A stretch of 64,000 nt of DNA from Legionella micdadei. GTDB lineage: Bacteria > Pseudomonadota > Gammaproteobacteria > Legionellales > Legionellaceae. The position numbers and the translations under genes were made by a program. Position 1 is the first letter of the stretch, and each line of letters starts with the position of its first letter. Location: assembly GCF_000953635.1 (NCBI RefSeq), contig NZ_LN614830.1:3116501-3180500 (forward strand). The letters are read 5' to 3'. Below are positions 44,722-56,136 of this stretch, one piece after another. The notes below the pieces were generated by a model. It was not told where the DNA came from and made no database searches. It saw only the letters and a program-made list of their open reading frames with translations.

Positions 44722-46284
44722 TTAACCCGCCGTAACAAGAGCCGGCTTTGTCAGATCAAACGGCAGAAGCTTGGGGTAAATTCGGATTGGGCAAATATCT
44801 TTTGTACTCCAACCACCACCTAAAGCTTTAATCAGGCCAACGGCAGCAGTCATTTGCAATCCAACCACGTCATAAGCAGCTTTTTGCGTATTATAAGCTG
44901 CAATTTGCGCAGTTATCACGCTCGAATAAGGGACTGTCCCTGATTTATATTGATTAATCACAAGTTGTAAAGCCCTTCTTGAACTCGAGGCGGCAGCATT
45001 CTGTGCAACACTTTGTTCTTTAAGCAAACGTAAAGCAATGAGATTGTCTTCTACATCTTGAAAAGCTGTAAGAATTGCCTGACGGTAAGCGGCTACTTGC
45101 GCCATATATCCTGCTTTTGCAGCCTTCACTGCTGCGCTACGAAAACCGCCATCAAAAATAACCTCTGCTAATTGCATACCAGCCGACCATCCTACATTTG
45201 GATCGGTAATTAACTGATGTAAACTCCGTCCAGCAGCACTGACTGTAGCAGTTAAATCTAAAGTGGGATAATAAGCAGCAATTGCGACCCCAATCTGAGC
45301 ATTCGCTTGTTGCATTAAGCGCTCAGCTTGAGCAATATCCGGTCTTCGTTCCAACCAAGCAGTGGGTACAATTACAGGGATAGGCGGTGGTGCAACTTTC
45401 AATGGATTAATTGGTAGAGAAAAATTTGCCGGCAGACGGCCGATTAATACAGCAATAGCATGCTCATATTGCCCTCGCAAAATACCATTATTAATCGCTT
45501 GAGCTTCAGCCGTTTCTAACTGAGTCTGGGCTTGCACAATGTCGGCTCGCGAAGCGACACCTGCTGCGTATTGATTGCGAGTCAATTGCAGTGCTTTTTT
45601 ATAACCCACGACTGTCTCATTCAAAAGTTGCTGATCCGTATCCAGAGCACGTAACTCGAAATAATACTGTGCCAAAGCTCCCTGCGCTGACAATTGTGTG
45701 GCTGCTAGTAAAGCTTGATTCGACTGCGCAGCAGCTGCATTGGACTCAACCGTTCGACGAACTTGCCCCCAGATATCAGGCTCCCAATCAGCGGTTAAAA
45801 ACGCTGAGTAGGTAGTAATGGTTGCTGATCGTGAAGCAAATGCCCCTGTTGTCGTCGTTCCAGTTGTGGTAGTCCCGCCCGTTGAACTGAAAAATGAGGT
45901 CGCAGCACCGCCACCAATTTTTTGTCTAAATATATTAAATGTACCCGCTAAGCTAGGAAAAAAATTGGCTCTGGCTTCATCCACAATAGCGAGGGATTGA
46001 CGATAATTTTCCCAAGCATTCACAATATTCTGATTGCAATGATTGAGTTCTTCTTCCAACTTATTGAGTGTTTGGTCCTGAAAGAGCTTCCACCACTCCC
46101 CACGATCCACCTCATCGCAAGGCTTTGCTACTTTCCAACCCGGAGGAGGCTTAAGCTTAAATGCCTTTCCTTTTGCTTCCTTGAATTTAGCAGGAAGTTT
46201 AACACCTGGGCGCACATAATTAGGACCTACAACACATGAGGCTAGCAATATGCTTACACTTAAAAAGAATAATTTCACCTTCAT
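44722..46284 (-). CDS. RND efflux outer-membrane lipoprotein channel (OprM/NodT family)
   Basis: 520 residues. A lipoprotein signal ends LLASC, followed by VVGPNYVRPGVKLP, the standard start of NodT-type channels. Two repeats form the trimeric TolC-like beta barrel and long alpha tunnel (for example RNQYAAGVASRADIVQAQTQLE and INQYKSGTVPYSSVITAQ). A Gly/Thr-rich insert (TGGTTTTGTTTTG) lies in the first repeat near residue 140. It completes the tripartite pump; its start is 6 bases after the preceding pump gene. Confidence 0.92.
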   Translation of the reverse strand: MKVKLFFLSVSILLASCVVGPNYVRPGVKLPAKFKEAKGKAFKLKPPPGWKVAKPCDEVDRGEWWKLFQDQTLNKLEEELNHCNQNIVNAWENYRQSLAIVDEARANFFPSLAGTFNIFRQKIGGGAATSFFSSTGGTTTTGTTTTGAFASRSATITTYSAFLTADWEPDIWGQVRRTVESNAAAAQSNQALLAATQLSAQGALAQYYFELRALDTDQQLLNETVVGYKKALQLTRNQYAAGVASRADIVQAQTQLETAEAQAINNGILRGQYEHAIAVLIGRLPANFSLPINPLKVAPPPIPVIVPTAWLERRPDIAQAERLMQQANAQIGVAIAAYYPTLDLTATVSAAGRSLHQLITDPNVGWSAGMQLAEVIFDGGFRSAAVKAAKAGYMAQVAAYRQAILTAFQDVEDNLIALRLLKEQSVAQNAAASSSRRALQLVINQYKSGTVPYSSVITAQIAAYNTQKAAYDVVGLQMTAAVGLIKALGGGWSTKDICPIRIYPKLLPFDLTKPALVTAG

Positions 46285-46290
46285 GTGTAC

Positions 46291-49200
46291 TTATTCCTTG
46301 TTTGCAGTAAGAAATCCTACTTTCTTCCTACTCGCCCAAAAACGATGAAAACGAATAGTAACATTTTCCATGACCAAATAAATAACGGGAGTGGTATAAA
46401 GGGTGAGTAGTTGGCTGCCAACCAATCCCCCCACAATCGTGATTCCAAGCGGACGACGCAATTCAGAACCTAAGCCGAGACCGAACACCAGCGGCAAAGC
46501 ACCAAACATGGCAGCCATGGTTGTCATCATAATGGGGCGAAAACGCATCAAAGCAGCTTCATAAATAGCTTCGCTTGGTGATTTATTCTGAGTGCGTTCA
46601 GCTTGCAATGCGAAATCAATCATCATGATCGCATTCTTTTTAACGATACCGATCAATAAAATAATTCCTATTAACGCAATAATACTTAAGTCAAAACGGC
46701 ACAACATCAGGGCCAATAAAGCACCAACACCCGCCGAAGGCAAGGTTGAAAGGATAGTGACCGGATGCACGAGGCTTTCATAAAGCATACCGAGTACAAT
46801 ATAGACAGAAAAGAGCGCTGCTAAGATTAAGTAAGGCTGATTCGCGAGAGAGTCTTGGAATGCCTGCGCTGTGCCCTGAAACGCACCTTGAATTGTCGGC
46901 GGCAACCCTATTTTGGCAATTGTCGAAAGAATAGTACTGACTGTTTTATCGAGAGGTGTACCTGGGAGAAGATTAAATGACCATGTTACCGACGGTGCTT
47001 GGCCTTGATGATTGACCGATAACAGACTAGCTCCTGGAGTAAAACTAGCAAATACTGATAGCGGTACTTTTTGTCCTGTAGGAGAAATCACATACATTTC
47101 ATCGAGGGTTTCAGGCCGTTGCCAATATTCTGGTGCCACTTCCATCACAACATAGTATTGATTCATGGCCGTGTACATAGTGGACACGAGACTTTGGCCA
47201 AAAGCATGGTAAAGCGTGCTATCAATCTCTTCAGCGGTAATACCAAAACGAGACGCAGTATCCCGATCTACATGGACGAATACTTGCAAACCATGGTTTC
47301 GTTGATCATTACTAAGATCAGCAATACCGGGTATATGACTTAATTTTTCGGTGACTAGTGAAGACCATTCACTTAGCTCTTGAAGGTCATTTCCAGTTAA
47401 TGTGTATTGGAAGTGAGCATTAGTTTGGCGCCCACCAACCATCAGGTCTTGTGAGGCTTGTAAGTACAAATAAGCACCAGTCACCGTTGCAAGTTTTGGC
47501 CGTAAACGATTAATGACTTGATCAGCAGAAATTTTGCGCTCCGAAAGAGGCTTGAGGGTTATAAACAAAGAACCTGGGGTTGTTCGGGTATTGCCACCAA
47601 TAAAACCAAGGATATTCTCAACGGCAGGATCATTAAGAAGAATTTCAACAAACTCATGAAATTTCTTATTAGTGGCTTGGAAAGAAAGATTCTGATCAAT
47701 TTGCAGCGTGCCTGCCAATTGCCCAATATCCTGTTGGGGAAAAAACCCTTTCGGTATGACGACATACAAATAAACATTAAAAATAAGCGTCAATAATGCC
47801 ACCAATAACATGAACTTAGAATGCTTAAGCGACCACGCCAAGCTTCGTTCGTAGTATTGACGAAGCCTCTCCATAAAACGGGTAAAAAAATGTCCATTTT
47901 TCTTTTCCTCATTGCTTAATATCCGTGCACACATCATCGGTGTTACTGTGAGCGACACAACCATCGAAATCAGGATGGCGATAGATAAAGTAACCGCGAA
48001 TTCCCTAAACAAGCGTCCCACTAATCCACCCATCAACAGAATAGGGATAAAAACAGCAATCAAAGAGACACTCATTGAGATCACCGTAAAATTGACCTCC
48101 TTTGCCCCCTCCAAAGCCGCTTGCACGCGGTTTACCCCTCTCTCTAAATGACGGGCAATATTCTCAAGAACAACAACCGCATCATCGACTACAAAACCCG
48201 TAGAAATGGTTAATGCCATTAATGACAAATTATCAAGGCTATATCCCACCATTTTCATGACCGCGAAAGTCCCCAACAACGATAAAGGCACAGCAACCCC
48301 GGGTATCAACATCGCACGAATACTACCTAAAAAAAGATAAGTCACTAAAATAACCAGAATCATCGCAACAATTAAGGTAATCTCAACATCGTGCAAAGAA
48401 ACACGGATTGTTTTGGTTCGATCAAGCATCACGGTCATATCAATTGCCGCTGGAATAGAAGCTTTAAGCTGGGGTAGTGCGGCTTTAATCTGATCAGCAG
48501 TAGCAATAACATTTGCGCCTGGTTGTTTGAAAATCACTACTAAAACAGCGGGTTTCCCATTGGCAATGCCCGAATTCCTTAAATCTTCCACAGAGTCATA
48601 GACGTCTCCTACATCCGAAATCCGCACTGGGGCATTGTTACGATAAGTAATAATAATGGGCTTGTATTGAGAAGCTTTAAGAATCTGGTCATTCGTTATA
48701 ATTTCTGAAGTGACGACTTCACCAAGAGTCACTTGCCCCTTTGCTTGATTTACGTTTGCAGTATTAATAGCACTCGCAACTTCAGGCAAGCTTATACCAT
48801 AGCTATTTAGCGCCGTTGGGTTTAATTCAACCCGAACTGCCGGCAAAGAACTCCCACCAACGATGACTTGCCCCACGCCACTTATTTGCGATAACTTTTG
48901 CTGCAATATTGACGAAGCCACATCATAGATTTCCCCCACATTATATCGTTCAGAAGTAAGCGACATCACCATAATGGGGGCATCAGCCGGATTAATTTTG
49001 CGGTAGATAGGATCATTCGGTAAATTAGGTGGCAATTGACCGCTTGCGGCATTAATCGCTGCCTGCACATCGCGCGCAGCACCATCAATATTACGTGATA
49101 AATCAAACTGCAATGTGATTTGACTCACTCCTAAAATGCTGGAAGAAGTCATTTGTGTAATGCCTGCAATTCGGCCTAACTGCCGCTCAAGCGGCGCTGC

Positions 49201-49389
49201 CACAGAGGTTGCCATATTCTCAGGGCTAGCGCCGGGTAAGGCAGCAGTGACACTTATGGTAGGAAAATCAACTTGCGGCAAAGGCGCAATAGGCAACAGA
49301 TTAAAGGCAACTATTCCAGCCAAAGCTAAGCCTATAGCGAGTAAACTTGTACCGATTGAACGCTGGATAAAAAGAGAGGACAGGCTCAT
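46291..49389 (-). CDS. mdtC: RND efflux pump subunit, MdtC-like
   Basis: 1032 residues with 12 membrane segments and two large periplasmic loops. AcrB/MdtC features: [20 protein letters not shown] at the N-terminus, [21 protein letters not shown], the [18 protein letters not shown] relay segment with its paired Asp, and [19 protein letters not shown] in the second half. It uses proton motive force to expel drugs, bile-salt-like compounds or metabolites. Its ATG overlaps the TGA of the preceding pump gene by 4 bases. Two different RND genes in one operon are typical of the heteromeric MdtBC pump. Confidence 0.92.
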   Translation of the reverse strand: MSLSSLFIQRSIGTSLLAIGLALAGIVAFNLLPIAPLPQVDFPTISVTAALPGASPENMATSVAAPLERQLGRIAGITQMTSSSILGVSQITLQFDLSRNIDGAARDVQAAINAASGQLPPNLPNDPIYRKINPADAPIMVMSLTSERYNVGEIYDVASSILQQKLSQISGVGQVIVGGSSLPAVRVELNPTALNSYGISLPEVASAINTANVNQAKGQVTLGEVVTSEIITNDQILKASQYKPIIITYRNNAPVRISDVGDVYDSVEDLRNSGIANGKPAVLVVIFKQPGANVIATADQIKAALPQLKASIPAAIDMTVMLDRTKTIRVSLHDVEITLIVAMILVILVTYLFLGSIRAMLIPGVAVPLSLLGTFAVMKMVGYSLDNLSLMALTISTGFVVDDAVVVLENIARHLERGVNRVQAALEGAKEVNFTVISMSVSLIAVFIPILLMGGLVGRLFREFAVTLSIAILISMVVSLTVTPMMCARILSNEEKKNGHFFTRFMERLRQYYERSLAWSLKHSKFMLLVALLTLIFNVYLYVVIPKGFFPQQDIGQLAGTLQIDQNLSFQATNKKFHEFVEILLNDPAVENILGFIGGNTRTTPGSLFITLKPLSERKISADQVINRLRPKLATVTGAYLYLQASQDLMVGGRQTNAHFQYTLTGNDLQELSEWSSLVTEKLSHIPGIADLSNDQRNHGLQVFVHVDRDTASRFGITAEEIDSTLYHAFGQSLVSTMYTAMNQYYVVMEVAPEYWQRPETLDEMYVISPTGQKVPLSVFASFTPGASLLSVNHQGQAPSVTWSFNLLPGTPLDKTVSTILSTIAKIGLPPTIQGAFQGTAQAFQDSLANQPYLILAALFSVYIVLGMLYESLVHPVTILSTLPSAGVGALLALMLCRFDLSIIALIGIILLIGIVKKNAIMMIDFALQAERTQNKSPSEAIYEAALMRFRPIMMTTMAAMFGALPLVFGLGLGSELRRPLGITIVGGLVGSQLLTLYTTPVIYLVMENVTIRFHRFWASRKKVGFLTANKE

Positions 49390-52300
49390 TCTTTCCTCTC
49401 ATGGGAAACATTATTTAGATAATCTAACCCGCTCGCCTTATTAATCTTTGACTTTAATCGATCAAAATAAAGATAAATGACAGGCGTGGTGTAAAGCGTC
49501 AATAATTGGCTGACAATAAGTCCGCCAATAATTGCAATACCAAGTGGTTGACGTAATTCAGCCCCCATTCCAGTACCGAAAGCAAGGGGCACTGCACCAA
49601 ACAAGGATGCTAAAGTCGTCATCAAAATCGGCCTGAACCGCAATTGGCAGGCAAGATAAATAGCATCACGCGGGGCTTTAAAAAATTTACGCTCCTGCTC
49701 AAGTGCAAAATCGATCATCATAATCGCATTTTTCATCACGATACCAATCAGCAGGATAATCCCAATCAGTGCGATGATACTTAAATCATTCCCCGTTAAC
49801 ATTAATGCCAATAATGCGCCCATACCAGCTGAGGGCAACGTGGAAAGAATCGTAACCGGGTGAATGTAACTTTCATAGAGAACCCCTAGAATAATATAAA
49901 CAACCACGATAGCCGCTAACAACAACCACCCTTCGTTGTGTAATGAAGCCTTAAAGAGCTTGGCAGCTCCTTCAAAACCCGTTTGTACACTAATGGGTAT
50001 ACCTAACTCGGCTTTTATTTGTTCTATGGCTTCCATTGAATTACCTAAAGAAGCATTCGGCGCTAAATTAAAGGAAAGAGTAGTTACTGGGAATTGGTTT
50101 TCTCGGTTTATAACAATGGAACCCACTTTTTTGGTGATTTGGGTAAAGGTGTGTAAAGGGATCGCCCCTCCATTTAACGAGGTTAAATAAGTATTCCTAA
50201 ATGCTTTTGGATCCTCTTGTAATTTAGGCAATGCCTCAAGAATAACTCGATATTGATTCCGTTGAGTAAAAATAATCGATATTTGCCGCTGACCAAATGA
50301 ATCGTAGAGCGTATTATCAATCATTTGCATCGTGATACCCAGCCTGGAAGCGGTATCACGATCAACATTAATCACTGTCTTTAAACCTTGATTTTGTTGA
50401 TCACTTGCAACATCCCTTAGCTCGGGTAGTTTATCAAGTTTTGCCAATAGCAAATTACCCCAGTGATCAACTTCATCTGCATCGGGCGCACTCACGCTGT
50501 ACTGATATTGGGTGCGGCTAACACGCGTATCGATCGTCAGATCTTGTACTGGCTGCATGTATAAGGTCGCTCCGGGCACCTTAGTTAGCTTACTTCGTAA
50601 ACGGCGTATCACTTCGGTAGAACTCACTTGGCGTTTAGCAAGCGGTTTTAGGGTAATGAGCATCCGGCCGCTGTTTAAGGTAACATTCGTGCCATCAATC
50701 CCGATAAAAGAGGAAATGTTTTCAACAGCAGGATCAGCGAGCACAATTTTTGCCAAGGCTTGCTGGCGCTGGGCCATCTCCGCAAATGAAATCGATTGGG
50801 GCATTTGCGAGATTCCCTGGATAACACCTGTATCCTGCACTGGAAAAAAACCTTTTGGAATAAAATAAAATAAAAAGAGGGTAAAAATCAGCGTGATTAC
50901 CGCAATGATAAGGACCAAGGGTTGATGTTCCAGCACCCAACTTAAAGAGCGGCTGTAATCCTTAATTACATTATTTAAAATTTTCGTGGATACCCGCTCA
51001 AACCGATTATGCTCTTGTGGCTTTCGATGCCGTAACAACCGAACACAAAGCGTCGGTGTCAATGTCAATGAAACAAACCCAGAAATAAGAATGGTAATGG
51101 CTAATGTCATTGCGAATTCACGGAATAAACGGCCCACCAAATCACTCATAAAAAGTAAAGGGATCAATACAGCAATAAGGGAAACGGTTAACGATACGAT
51201 GGTAAAGCCAATTTGTTTTGCTCCATTTAAAGCAGCATCCAAGGGGGTCTCCCCTTCCTCTAAATGGCGCGCGATATTTTCAATCATCACAATCGCGTCA
51301 TCGACCACAAAGCCGGTTGCTATGGTTAAAGCCATTAGCGTCAAATTATTTACACTAAACCCCAACAAATACATTGTGCCAAAAGTGCCGATTAGCGAAA
51401 GGGGCACTGCAACACTGGGAATTAATGTCACAGATAGATTCCGAAGAAAAAGAAAAATAACCATGACAACTAATGCGATTGCTAGCATTAATTCAAATTG
51501 CACATCCCGGATTGAAGCCCGTATAGTAACAGTGCGATCAGTCAGTATCGAAATTTTAATTGTCTCAGGGAAAGTTGCTTGCAATTTCTTTAATAAGGCT
51601 TGAACCCGATCGACTACTTCAATCACATTAGCACCGGGCTGACGTTGAATATTTAAGATAATAGCGGGTTCAGAATTCATCCATGCCGCTTGCTTTACAT
51701 TCTCAGCCCCATCGATAACTTTGGCTACATCTTGTAACCGAACGGGACTGTTATTTTTATAACTGATGATAATCGGCTTGTAGTCCGCGCTTGTAAGCAA
51801 CTGATCGTTAGCCCTGATTGTATAAGCAAGACGAGGTCCATCAAAACTTCCTTTTGCAGCATTCACATTTGCAGAAATTATTGCCATTCGTACATCTTCC
51901 ATTGATAGCCCATAAGAAGTCAGTGCATCCGGGTTCACTTGAATACGCACTGCTGGACGTTGACCACCGCTTACACTCACCAAACCAACCCCAATAAGTT
52001 GGGAAATTTTAGGAACCAGTCGCGTCTCTGCAAAATCTTCAACTTGTGGTAAAGGTAACGTTTTAGACGTGAGGCTCAAAGTCATGATTGGGGTATCCGC
52101 TGGATTGACTTTGTTGTAGACGGGTGGGTTGGGAAGATCGGCGGGGAGGAAATTATAGGCGGCATTGATCGCTGCCTGCACTTGTTGTTCGGCCACATCT
52201 AGATCGAGGTCTAAAGCAAATTGCAAATTAATAAGCGATGAGCCCTCGGAACTATTCGAGGTCATCAAAATAAGGCCAGGCATTTGCCCAAATTGTTTTT

Positions 52301-52502
52301 CCAATGGTGCAGTCACCGTAGAAGCCATCACTTCCGGGCTTGCTCCTGGATAAAAAGTAGAAACTTGGATTGTGGGGTACTCAATTTCGGGAAGAGAAGA
52401 AACAGGTAATAACTGGAAAGCCAAAACGCCAACCAACAAGATAGCAAACATTAATAAAGAAGTCGCAATTGAGCGCTGAATAAAAGGTGCGGAAATATTC
52501 AT
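49386..52502 (-). CDS. mdtB: RND efflux pump subunit, MdtB-like
   Basis: 1038 residues, a paralogue of the next gene. Key segments: [60 protein letters not shown] with the proton-relay Asp pair, and [20 protein letters not shown] heterotrimer with the MdtC-like subunit (two MdtB, one MdtC in E. coli) is the known assembly and is inferred here. It starts 11 bases after the membrane-fusion protein gene. The C-terminal tail is [16 protein letters not shown]. Confidence 0.92.
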   Translation of the reverse strand: MNISAPFIQRSIATSLLMFAILLVGVLAFQLLPVSSLPEIEYPTIQVSTFYPGASPEVMASTVTAPLEKQFGQMPGLILMTSNSSEGSSLINLQFALDLDLDVAEQQVQAAINAAYNFLPADLPNPPVYNKVNPADTPIMTLSLTSKTLPLPQVEDFAETRLVPKISQLIGVGLVSVSGGQRPAVRIQVNPDALTSYGLSMEDVRMAIISANVNAAKGSFDGPRLAYTIRANDQLLTSADYKPIIISYKNNSPVRLQDVAKVIDGAENVKQAAWMNSEPAIILNIQRQPGANVIEVVDRVQALLKKLQATFPETIKISILTDRTVTIRASIRDVQFELMLAIALVVMVIFLFLRNLSVTLIPSVAVPLSLIGTFGTMYLLGFSVNNLTLMALTIATGFVVDDAIVMIENIARHLEEGETPLDAALNGAKQIGFTIVSLTVSLIAVLIPLLFMSDLVGRLFREFAMTLAITILISGFVSLTLTPTLCVRLLRHRKPQEHNRFERVSTKILNNVIKDYSRSLSWVLEHQPLVLIIAVITLIFTLFLFYFIPKGFFPVQDTGVIQGISQMPQSISFAEMAQRQQALAKIVLADPAVENISSFIGIDGTNVTLNSGRMLITLKPLAKRQVSSTEVIRRLRSKLTKVPGATLYMQPVQDLTIDTRVSRTQYQYSVSAPDADEVDHWGNLLLAKLDKLPELRDVASDQQNQGLKTVINVDRDTASRLGITMQMIDNTLYDSFGQRQISIIFTQRNQYRVILEALPKLQEDPKAFRNTYLTSLNGGAIPLHTFTQITKKVGSIVINRENQFPVTTLSFNLAPNASLGNSMEAIEQIKAELGIPISVQTGFEGAAKLFKASLHNEGWLLLAAIVVVYIILGVLYESYIHPVTILSTLPSAGMGALLALMLTGNDLSIIALIGIILLIGIVMKNAIMMIDFALEQERKFFKAPRDAIYLACQLRFRPILMTTLASLFGAVPLAFGTGMGAELRQPLGIAIIGGLIVSQLLTLYTTPVIYLYFDRLKSKINKASGLDYLNNVSHERKE

Positions 52503-52513
52503 CAGTTATTCCA

Positions 52514-53698
52514 TTAATAACCAGCCGACTCTGCTATGCTTACCTTCATACCATCAGTCAACTTATCAGCCCCATCAACAACCACTTGTTCGCCAAATGA
52601 CAATCCTTTTTGGATAACGGTTTCATCACCATGTACGACTCCTGTTTCTATCGGCTGGATCCGGACAGTAAAATTAGGGTTTAATCGATAGACAAAGTTA
52701 CCGTTGTTACCATGCTGGATTGCTGCCGTTGGCACGACTACGGCATTATTCAAAGTAGTCACAAGTAGTTTTGCATTTACAAACTGGTTTGGAAAGAGCT
52801 TATTCCCTTTATTTTCAAAGGTTGCCCTTAGCTTCACTGTTCCCGTCGCCGTATCAATTTGGTTATCGATAGTAAGCAAAGTCCCTGTCGCGAGTAATTG
52901 CTTTTGCTGACGATCATACGCTTCAACTTGAATGTTTCTCGCCGTAAAGGCTCGTGGCAAAATTCTTGCAACATCCTCTTCAGGGATAGTAAAAATAACG
53001 GTGATTGGGTTTAAGGTTGTAATCACTGCGATACCGGTTGGATCAGTCGTTTGCACGAAATTACCCGGATCAACCAAACGCAAACCTATTCGTCCATCGA
53101 TAGGAGAAGTAATTCGGCAATAAAGTAAATTCACTTTCGTACTTTCAATCAAACCCCGATCAATCTCTATTTGGCCTTGGTATTGCCTTACCAACGCCTC
53201 TTGGGTTGCCAGGGTTTGTTGCGAGATAGAATCTTGTTTCCATAAGCGCTGGTATCGCTTAAGATCGACTAACGCATTAGCCAGCAAAGCCTGGTCACGT
53301 ATTAATTGGCCTTGGTACTGGGTAAGCTGGGCAAGTAAAGGCCGCTGATCAATTTCCGCAAGCAAATCTCCTTTTTTTACAAACTGTCCCTCTTTAAATA
53401 AAACCTTCATTAAAAGCCCATTGATTTGGGTTTTTACCATGACAGTGTACGTGGCGGTTACATTGCCTAATGCTGAAATATAAACTGGAACATCGCTCGT
53501 GTGTGCAACAGCTAAAGTAACTGCGGGAGGTTTTTTTTCCTCTTCGGGTTTGGGATGTCGGAATTTAATAAAATAAACAAGCAATAATATTACTAATAAG
53601 AATAGAAGCCACCAAAGCGGAGAAGAGCGAGAAGGAGTTTCGGACTCAACTAATGGATCTGAAGGAATTTGATCTTCCGGAGATAGCGGTTCATTCAT
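52514..53698 (-). CDS. mdtA: RND efflux membrane-fusion protein (MdtA-like)
   Basis: 394 residues from the ATG at 53698 (MNEPLSPEDQ). The open frame extends to 53821, but the extra 41 residues look like non-coding leader. One membrane anchor (LWWLLFLLVILLLVYFI) near residue 30 is followed by a lipoyl half-motif (VKTQINGLLMKVLFKEGQFVKKGD), an alpha-helical hairpin (about 130-190), the second lipoyl half (RITSPIDGRIGLRLVDPGNF) and a beta barrel. It joins the inner pump to the outer channel. It is the first gene of the four-gene operon (52.5 to 44.7 kb), divergent from the CBS-like gene. Confidence 0.9.
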   Translation of the reverse strand: MNEPLSPEDQIPSDPLVESETPSRSSPLWWLLFLLVILLLVYFIKFRHPKPEEEKKPPAVTLAVAHTSDVPVYISALGNVTATYTVMVKTQINGLLMKVLFKEGQFVKKGDLLAEIDQRPLLAQLTQYQGQLIRDQALLANALVDLKRYQRLWKQDSISQQTLATQEALVRQYQGQIEIDRGLIESTKVNLLYCRITSPIDGRIGLRLVDPGNFVQTTDPTGIAVITTLNPITVIFTIPEEDVARILPRAFTARNIQVEAYDRQQKQLLATGTLLTIDNQIDTATGTVKLRATFENKGNKLFPNQFVNAKLLVTTLNNAVVVPTAAIQHGNNGNFVYRLNPNFTVRIQPIETGVVHGDETVIQKGLSFGEQVVVDGADKLTDGMKVSIAESAGY

Positions 53699-53842
53699 TC
53701 GCTTCTGCTGTCCCTCGCCCAATAAGTTATTGTTATTTGTGCATTCTATACCTTTAACTGACGAGTTTACAGATGCAGGGATTTGACGACTAACCCCAAT
53801 TTTAGCGATACTGACTAACAAAACTTATTATAAGGGCCGGTC

Positions 53843-54793
53843 ATGATTTACCAAAATATCTTAGGGACAATTGGCAATACTCCCGTAGTCAAAATCAATC
53901 GTTTAAGTAAGGACTTATCTTGCGAACTTTATGCTAAATGCGAATTTTTCAATCCAGGCGGCTCTGTGAAAGATCGCATCGGTTACGAGATGGTAAAAAA
54001 TGCTGAACGCAACGGGCGTATCAAACCAGGCGACACTCTAATCGAACCGACTTCAGGGAACACAGGCATCGGCATTGCTTTAGCCGGAGCAGTAATGGGC
54101 TATAAAGTTATCATTACCATGCCCAATAAAATGAGCCAAGAAAAACAGGCTGTTCTCGAACGCTTAGGCGCAACCATCTATCGCACACGGACTGAAGCGG
54201 CCTGGAATGATCCTGATAGCCATATCTCTTTAGCCAAAGAGCTGCAACGTGAAATTCCGAATTCCCATATCCTTGATCAATATTCAAACCCTGATAATCC
54301 CAACGCACACTACCATGGAACCGCACAAGAAATCATTGATGATTTCGGCAAAGACTTACACATGATCGTCGCCGGAGTTGGAACAGGAGGTACGATTAGC
54401 GGGATTGCTAGGCGCATGAAAGAATATAATCCGGCCATCACAATTGTCGGTGTTGACCCCATCGGCTCGATTCTAGGCGGGGGAGATGAGGTTAAACCTT
54501 ATCATGTCGAAGGGATAGGTTATGATTTTTTCCCAGATGTTTTGGATAACAGTCTTATTGATACTTATATCAAAACAAATGACAGCGACTCTTTTCATAC
54601 AGCACGACGCTTAATCCGCGAAGAAGGGTTACTCGTGGGTGGTTCTTCCGGAGCAACGATGTGGGCTGCTCTGCAAGCAGCAAAATCCCTGCAAAAGGGG
54701 CAAAAATGTTTAGTCATTCTACCCGATTCTATTCGGAATTATATGTCAAAATATGCAAGTGACGAGTGGATGAAAGAGCAAGGCTTTCTTTAA
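53843..54793 (+). CDS. Cystathionine beta-synthase-type PLP enzyme (catalytic core only)
   Basis: 316 residues of the cysteine synthase/CBS fold. PLP-binding Lys43 lies in GGSVKDRI, the phosphate and substrate loop is PTSGNTGIGIA, and the second phosphate loop GVGTGGTISG. Features closer to cystathionine beta-synthase than to CysK are EGIGYDFFPDVLD and the C-terminal NYMSKYASDEWMKEQGF. The regulatory CBS domain pair of eukaryotic enzymes is absent. It would join serine (or O-acetylserine) with homocysteine (or sulfide) in the cytoplasm. No cystathionine lyase gene follows. The 145 bases shared with mdtA probably contain both promoters. Confidence 0.88.
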   Translation: MIYQNILGTIGNTPVVKINRLSKDLSCELYAKCEFFNPGGSVKDRIGYEMVKNAERNGRIKPGDTLIEPTSGNTGIGIALAGAVMGYKVIITMPNKMSQEKQAVLERLGATIYRTRTEAAWNDPDSHISLAKELQREIPNSHILDQYSNPDNPNAHYHGTAQEIIDDFGKDLHMIVAGVGTGGTISGIARRMKEYNPAITIVGVDPIGSILGGGDEVKPYHVEGIGYDFFPDVLDNSLIDTYIKTNDSDSFHTARRLIREEGLLVGGSSGATMWAALQAAKSLQKGQKCLVILPDSIRNYMSKYASDEWMKEQGFL

Positions 54794-54808
54794 GAAAAAT
54801 TCAGGCAA

Positions 54809-54836
54809 CCTGGTTGGCGATTTAGCGGCAACCAGG
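54809..54836 (+). terminator. Hairpin after the CBS-like gene (no T-run)
   Basis: CCTGGTTG (54809-54816) pairs with CAACCAGG (54829-54836), 15 bases after the stop. Without a U-tract, its role as a terminator is uncertain. Confidence 0.45.
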
Positions 54837-54910
54837 AAATGAACTTAAATAAGGCAACTTAAAGGGAGAAACAGATCTAGTTACCCTTGCGGAAAGAGGC
54901 TGACCTATTA

Positions 54911-56020
54911 CTAGGAGAATTTGTAAGAAACGTTCTCCACATTCTCGTAGACTGAGTGATCCAGTTGTCCGATACTTATTGCTCGGGCGATAGCATGCAC
55001 TAATTCTTTAGTGATTTGATCGTCATACTTTCCTGAAGGTAGGTTGATGGCTTCTACGCCACGGGCCCGTGCGATCGCTTTTTCAAAGAAATCCTGGTTA
55101 CCGTGTTCAATGCCAACTTGCTTTACCCGACCCTCAAGGTAATCACTCTTTTTCATGCCTTCAATATAGATATTCATGAGATCATCTTTAGTCAATTCGC
55201 CGTTAGCAACCATGAGCTGCAACCGAATTGAGGTTTGTTCAAATTCTTTTACCAGTGCTTCGTCCGCTTTGGCAATCTTCGACAAAATCTCAGTTAAATC
55301 AGGATCTTCTGAATTGTTTGCAGGATTAAAAATAGGGGTAGAGGGCTCTATGCGGTTTGCGCCTACAATTCCTTTTTTGGGGTCAAGCAGGGCAAAGTTT
55401 TCCGGATTGCTCACTTTAGGTAAGTAATGTTTGCTCTGTAATTGCACAGTAATTGGACTGCCTTTAGGCTCTTTCATTTCTGAATTGTAATCACGAGTTA
55501 GCGGTAACTCTTTGTTCGGCTCAACCAATTGCACTCTAATCGGTACGCCAGTTGTGTTGGATAATGCAGCGATAGCCGTCTCATCAATCCAGGTATTTGG
55601 TTGGCGCATAGTTTGCGGATCAGTCCCTTCTGTTTCATCAGCAAAAGCACCACGATATATTTCTGGGTGCTTGCATAATTCATCCACCGTTGCTTGGCGC
55701 AAAGCAAAAGCAATCTCTAAAACAAATTTAGCGCGATTAACCGGGGCTTCCACTAATTTTTTTAGGCGTTCTACAGGGGTCAGTAGACGTGTAGGTGTAT
55801 TTTGCTGAGGGAAATAAATGGAGTGGAGTTTAAGCAGGTAGTTTGCTAATTCTTGATTTTCGCGAGCCGGTCTTTCCAAAATATTATCAACCATTGCGGT
55901 GGCAGCTGCTCTAAAGCCACAGTCACCAATACCACCAACATCAATAAAAGCTGGTTTTTTGGGTTGATAAAGCGGAGCACCAGCTGGTACCCTATTGAAA
56001 AACCCTGATTTACTCCGCAT
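54911..56020 (-). CDS. OTU-family cysteine protease (deubiquitinase), candidate Dot/Icm effector
   Basis: 369 residues from the ATG at 56020, which has GGGGG upstream; a GTG at 56056 could add 12 residues. OTU features: VGGIGDCGFRAAATAM with catalytic Cys34, then a helical insert of about 110 residues, WIDETAIAALSNTTGVPIRV, and the catalytic His198 in LQSKHYLP. The insert between Cys and the later core is the pattern of the Legionella Lot deubiquitinases. It is then a helical C-terminal domain of about 160 residues. It would cleave ubiquitin chains in the host cell (family knowledge plus inference). A PmrA-box-like motif lies upstream at 56077-56096. Confidence 0.82.
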   Translation of the reverse strand: MRSKSGFFNRVPAGAPLYQPKKPAFIDVGGIGDCGFRAAATAMVDNILERPARENQELANYLLKLHSIYFPQQNTPTRLLTPVERLKKLVEAPVNRAKFVLEIAFALRQATVDELCKHPEIYRGAFADETEGTDPQTMRQPNTWIDETAIAALSNTTGVPIRVQLVEPNKELPLTRDYNSEMKEPKGSPITVQLQSKHYLPKVSNPENFALLDPKKGIVGANRIEPSTPIFNPANNSEDPDLTEILSKIAKADEALVKEFEQTSIRLQLMVANGELTKDDLMNIYIEGMKKSDYLEGRVKQVGIEHGNQDFFEKAIARARGVEAINLPSGKYDDQITKELVHAIARAISIGQLDHSVYENVENVSYKFS

Positions 56021-56076
56021 GGTATTCCCCCGCGTCTTCTCTTTCACCTTGAACACTAGTTACATTTTAATCGATT

Positions 56077-56096
56077 TAGATTAAGGAATTATTAAC
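56077..56096 (-). promoter_or_regulatory. PmrA-box-like element upstream of the OTU gene
   Basis: On the minus strand it reads GTTAATAAT-TC-CTTAATCTA: two TTAAT cores starting 11 bases apart, separated as in the Legionella PmrA consensus (CTTAATATT, two bases, CTTAATATT). A TAAAAT about 10 bases downstream could be the -10. PmrA is a known activator of many Dot/Icm effector genes. Confidence 0.5.
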
Positions 56097-56136
56097 TAAA
56101 GATTATAATGCGTAAATCAAAATAAGATAGTCTAAG

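Noticed and set aside
53699-53821. 41-residue N-terminal extension of the membrane-fusion protein
   Set aside because: The residues do not fit the family; the MNEPLSPEDQ start gives a normal MdtA-like N-terminus, and the extra DNA is needed for divergent promoters.
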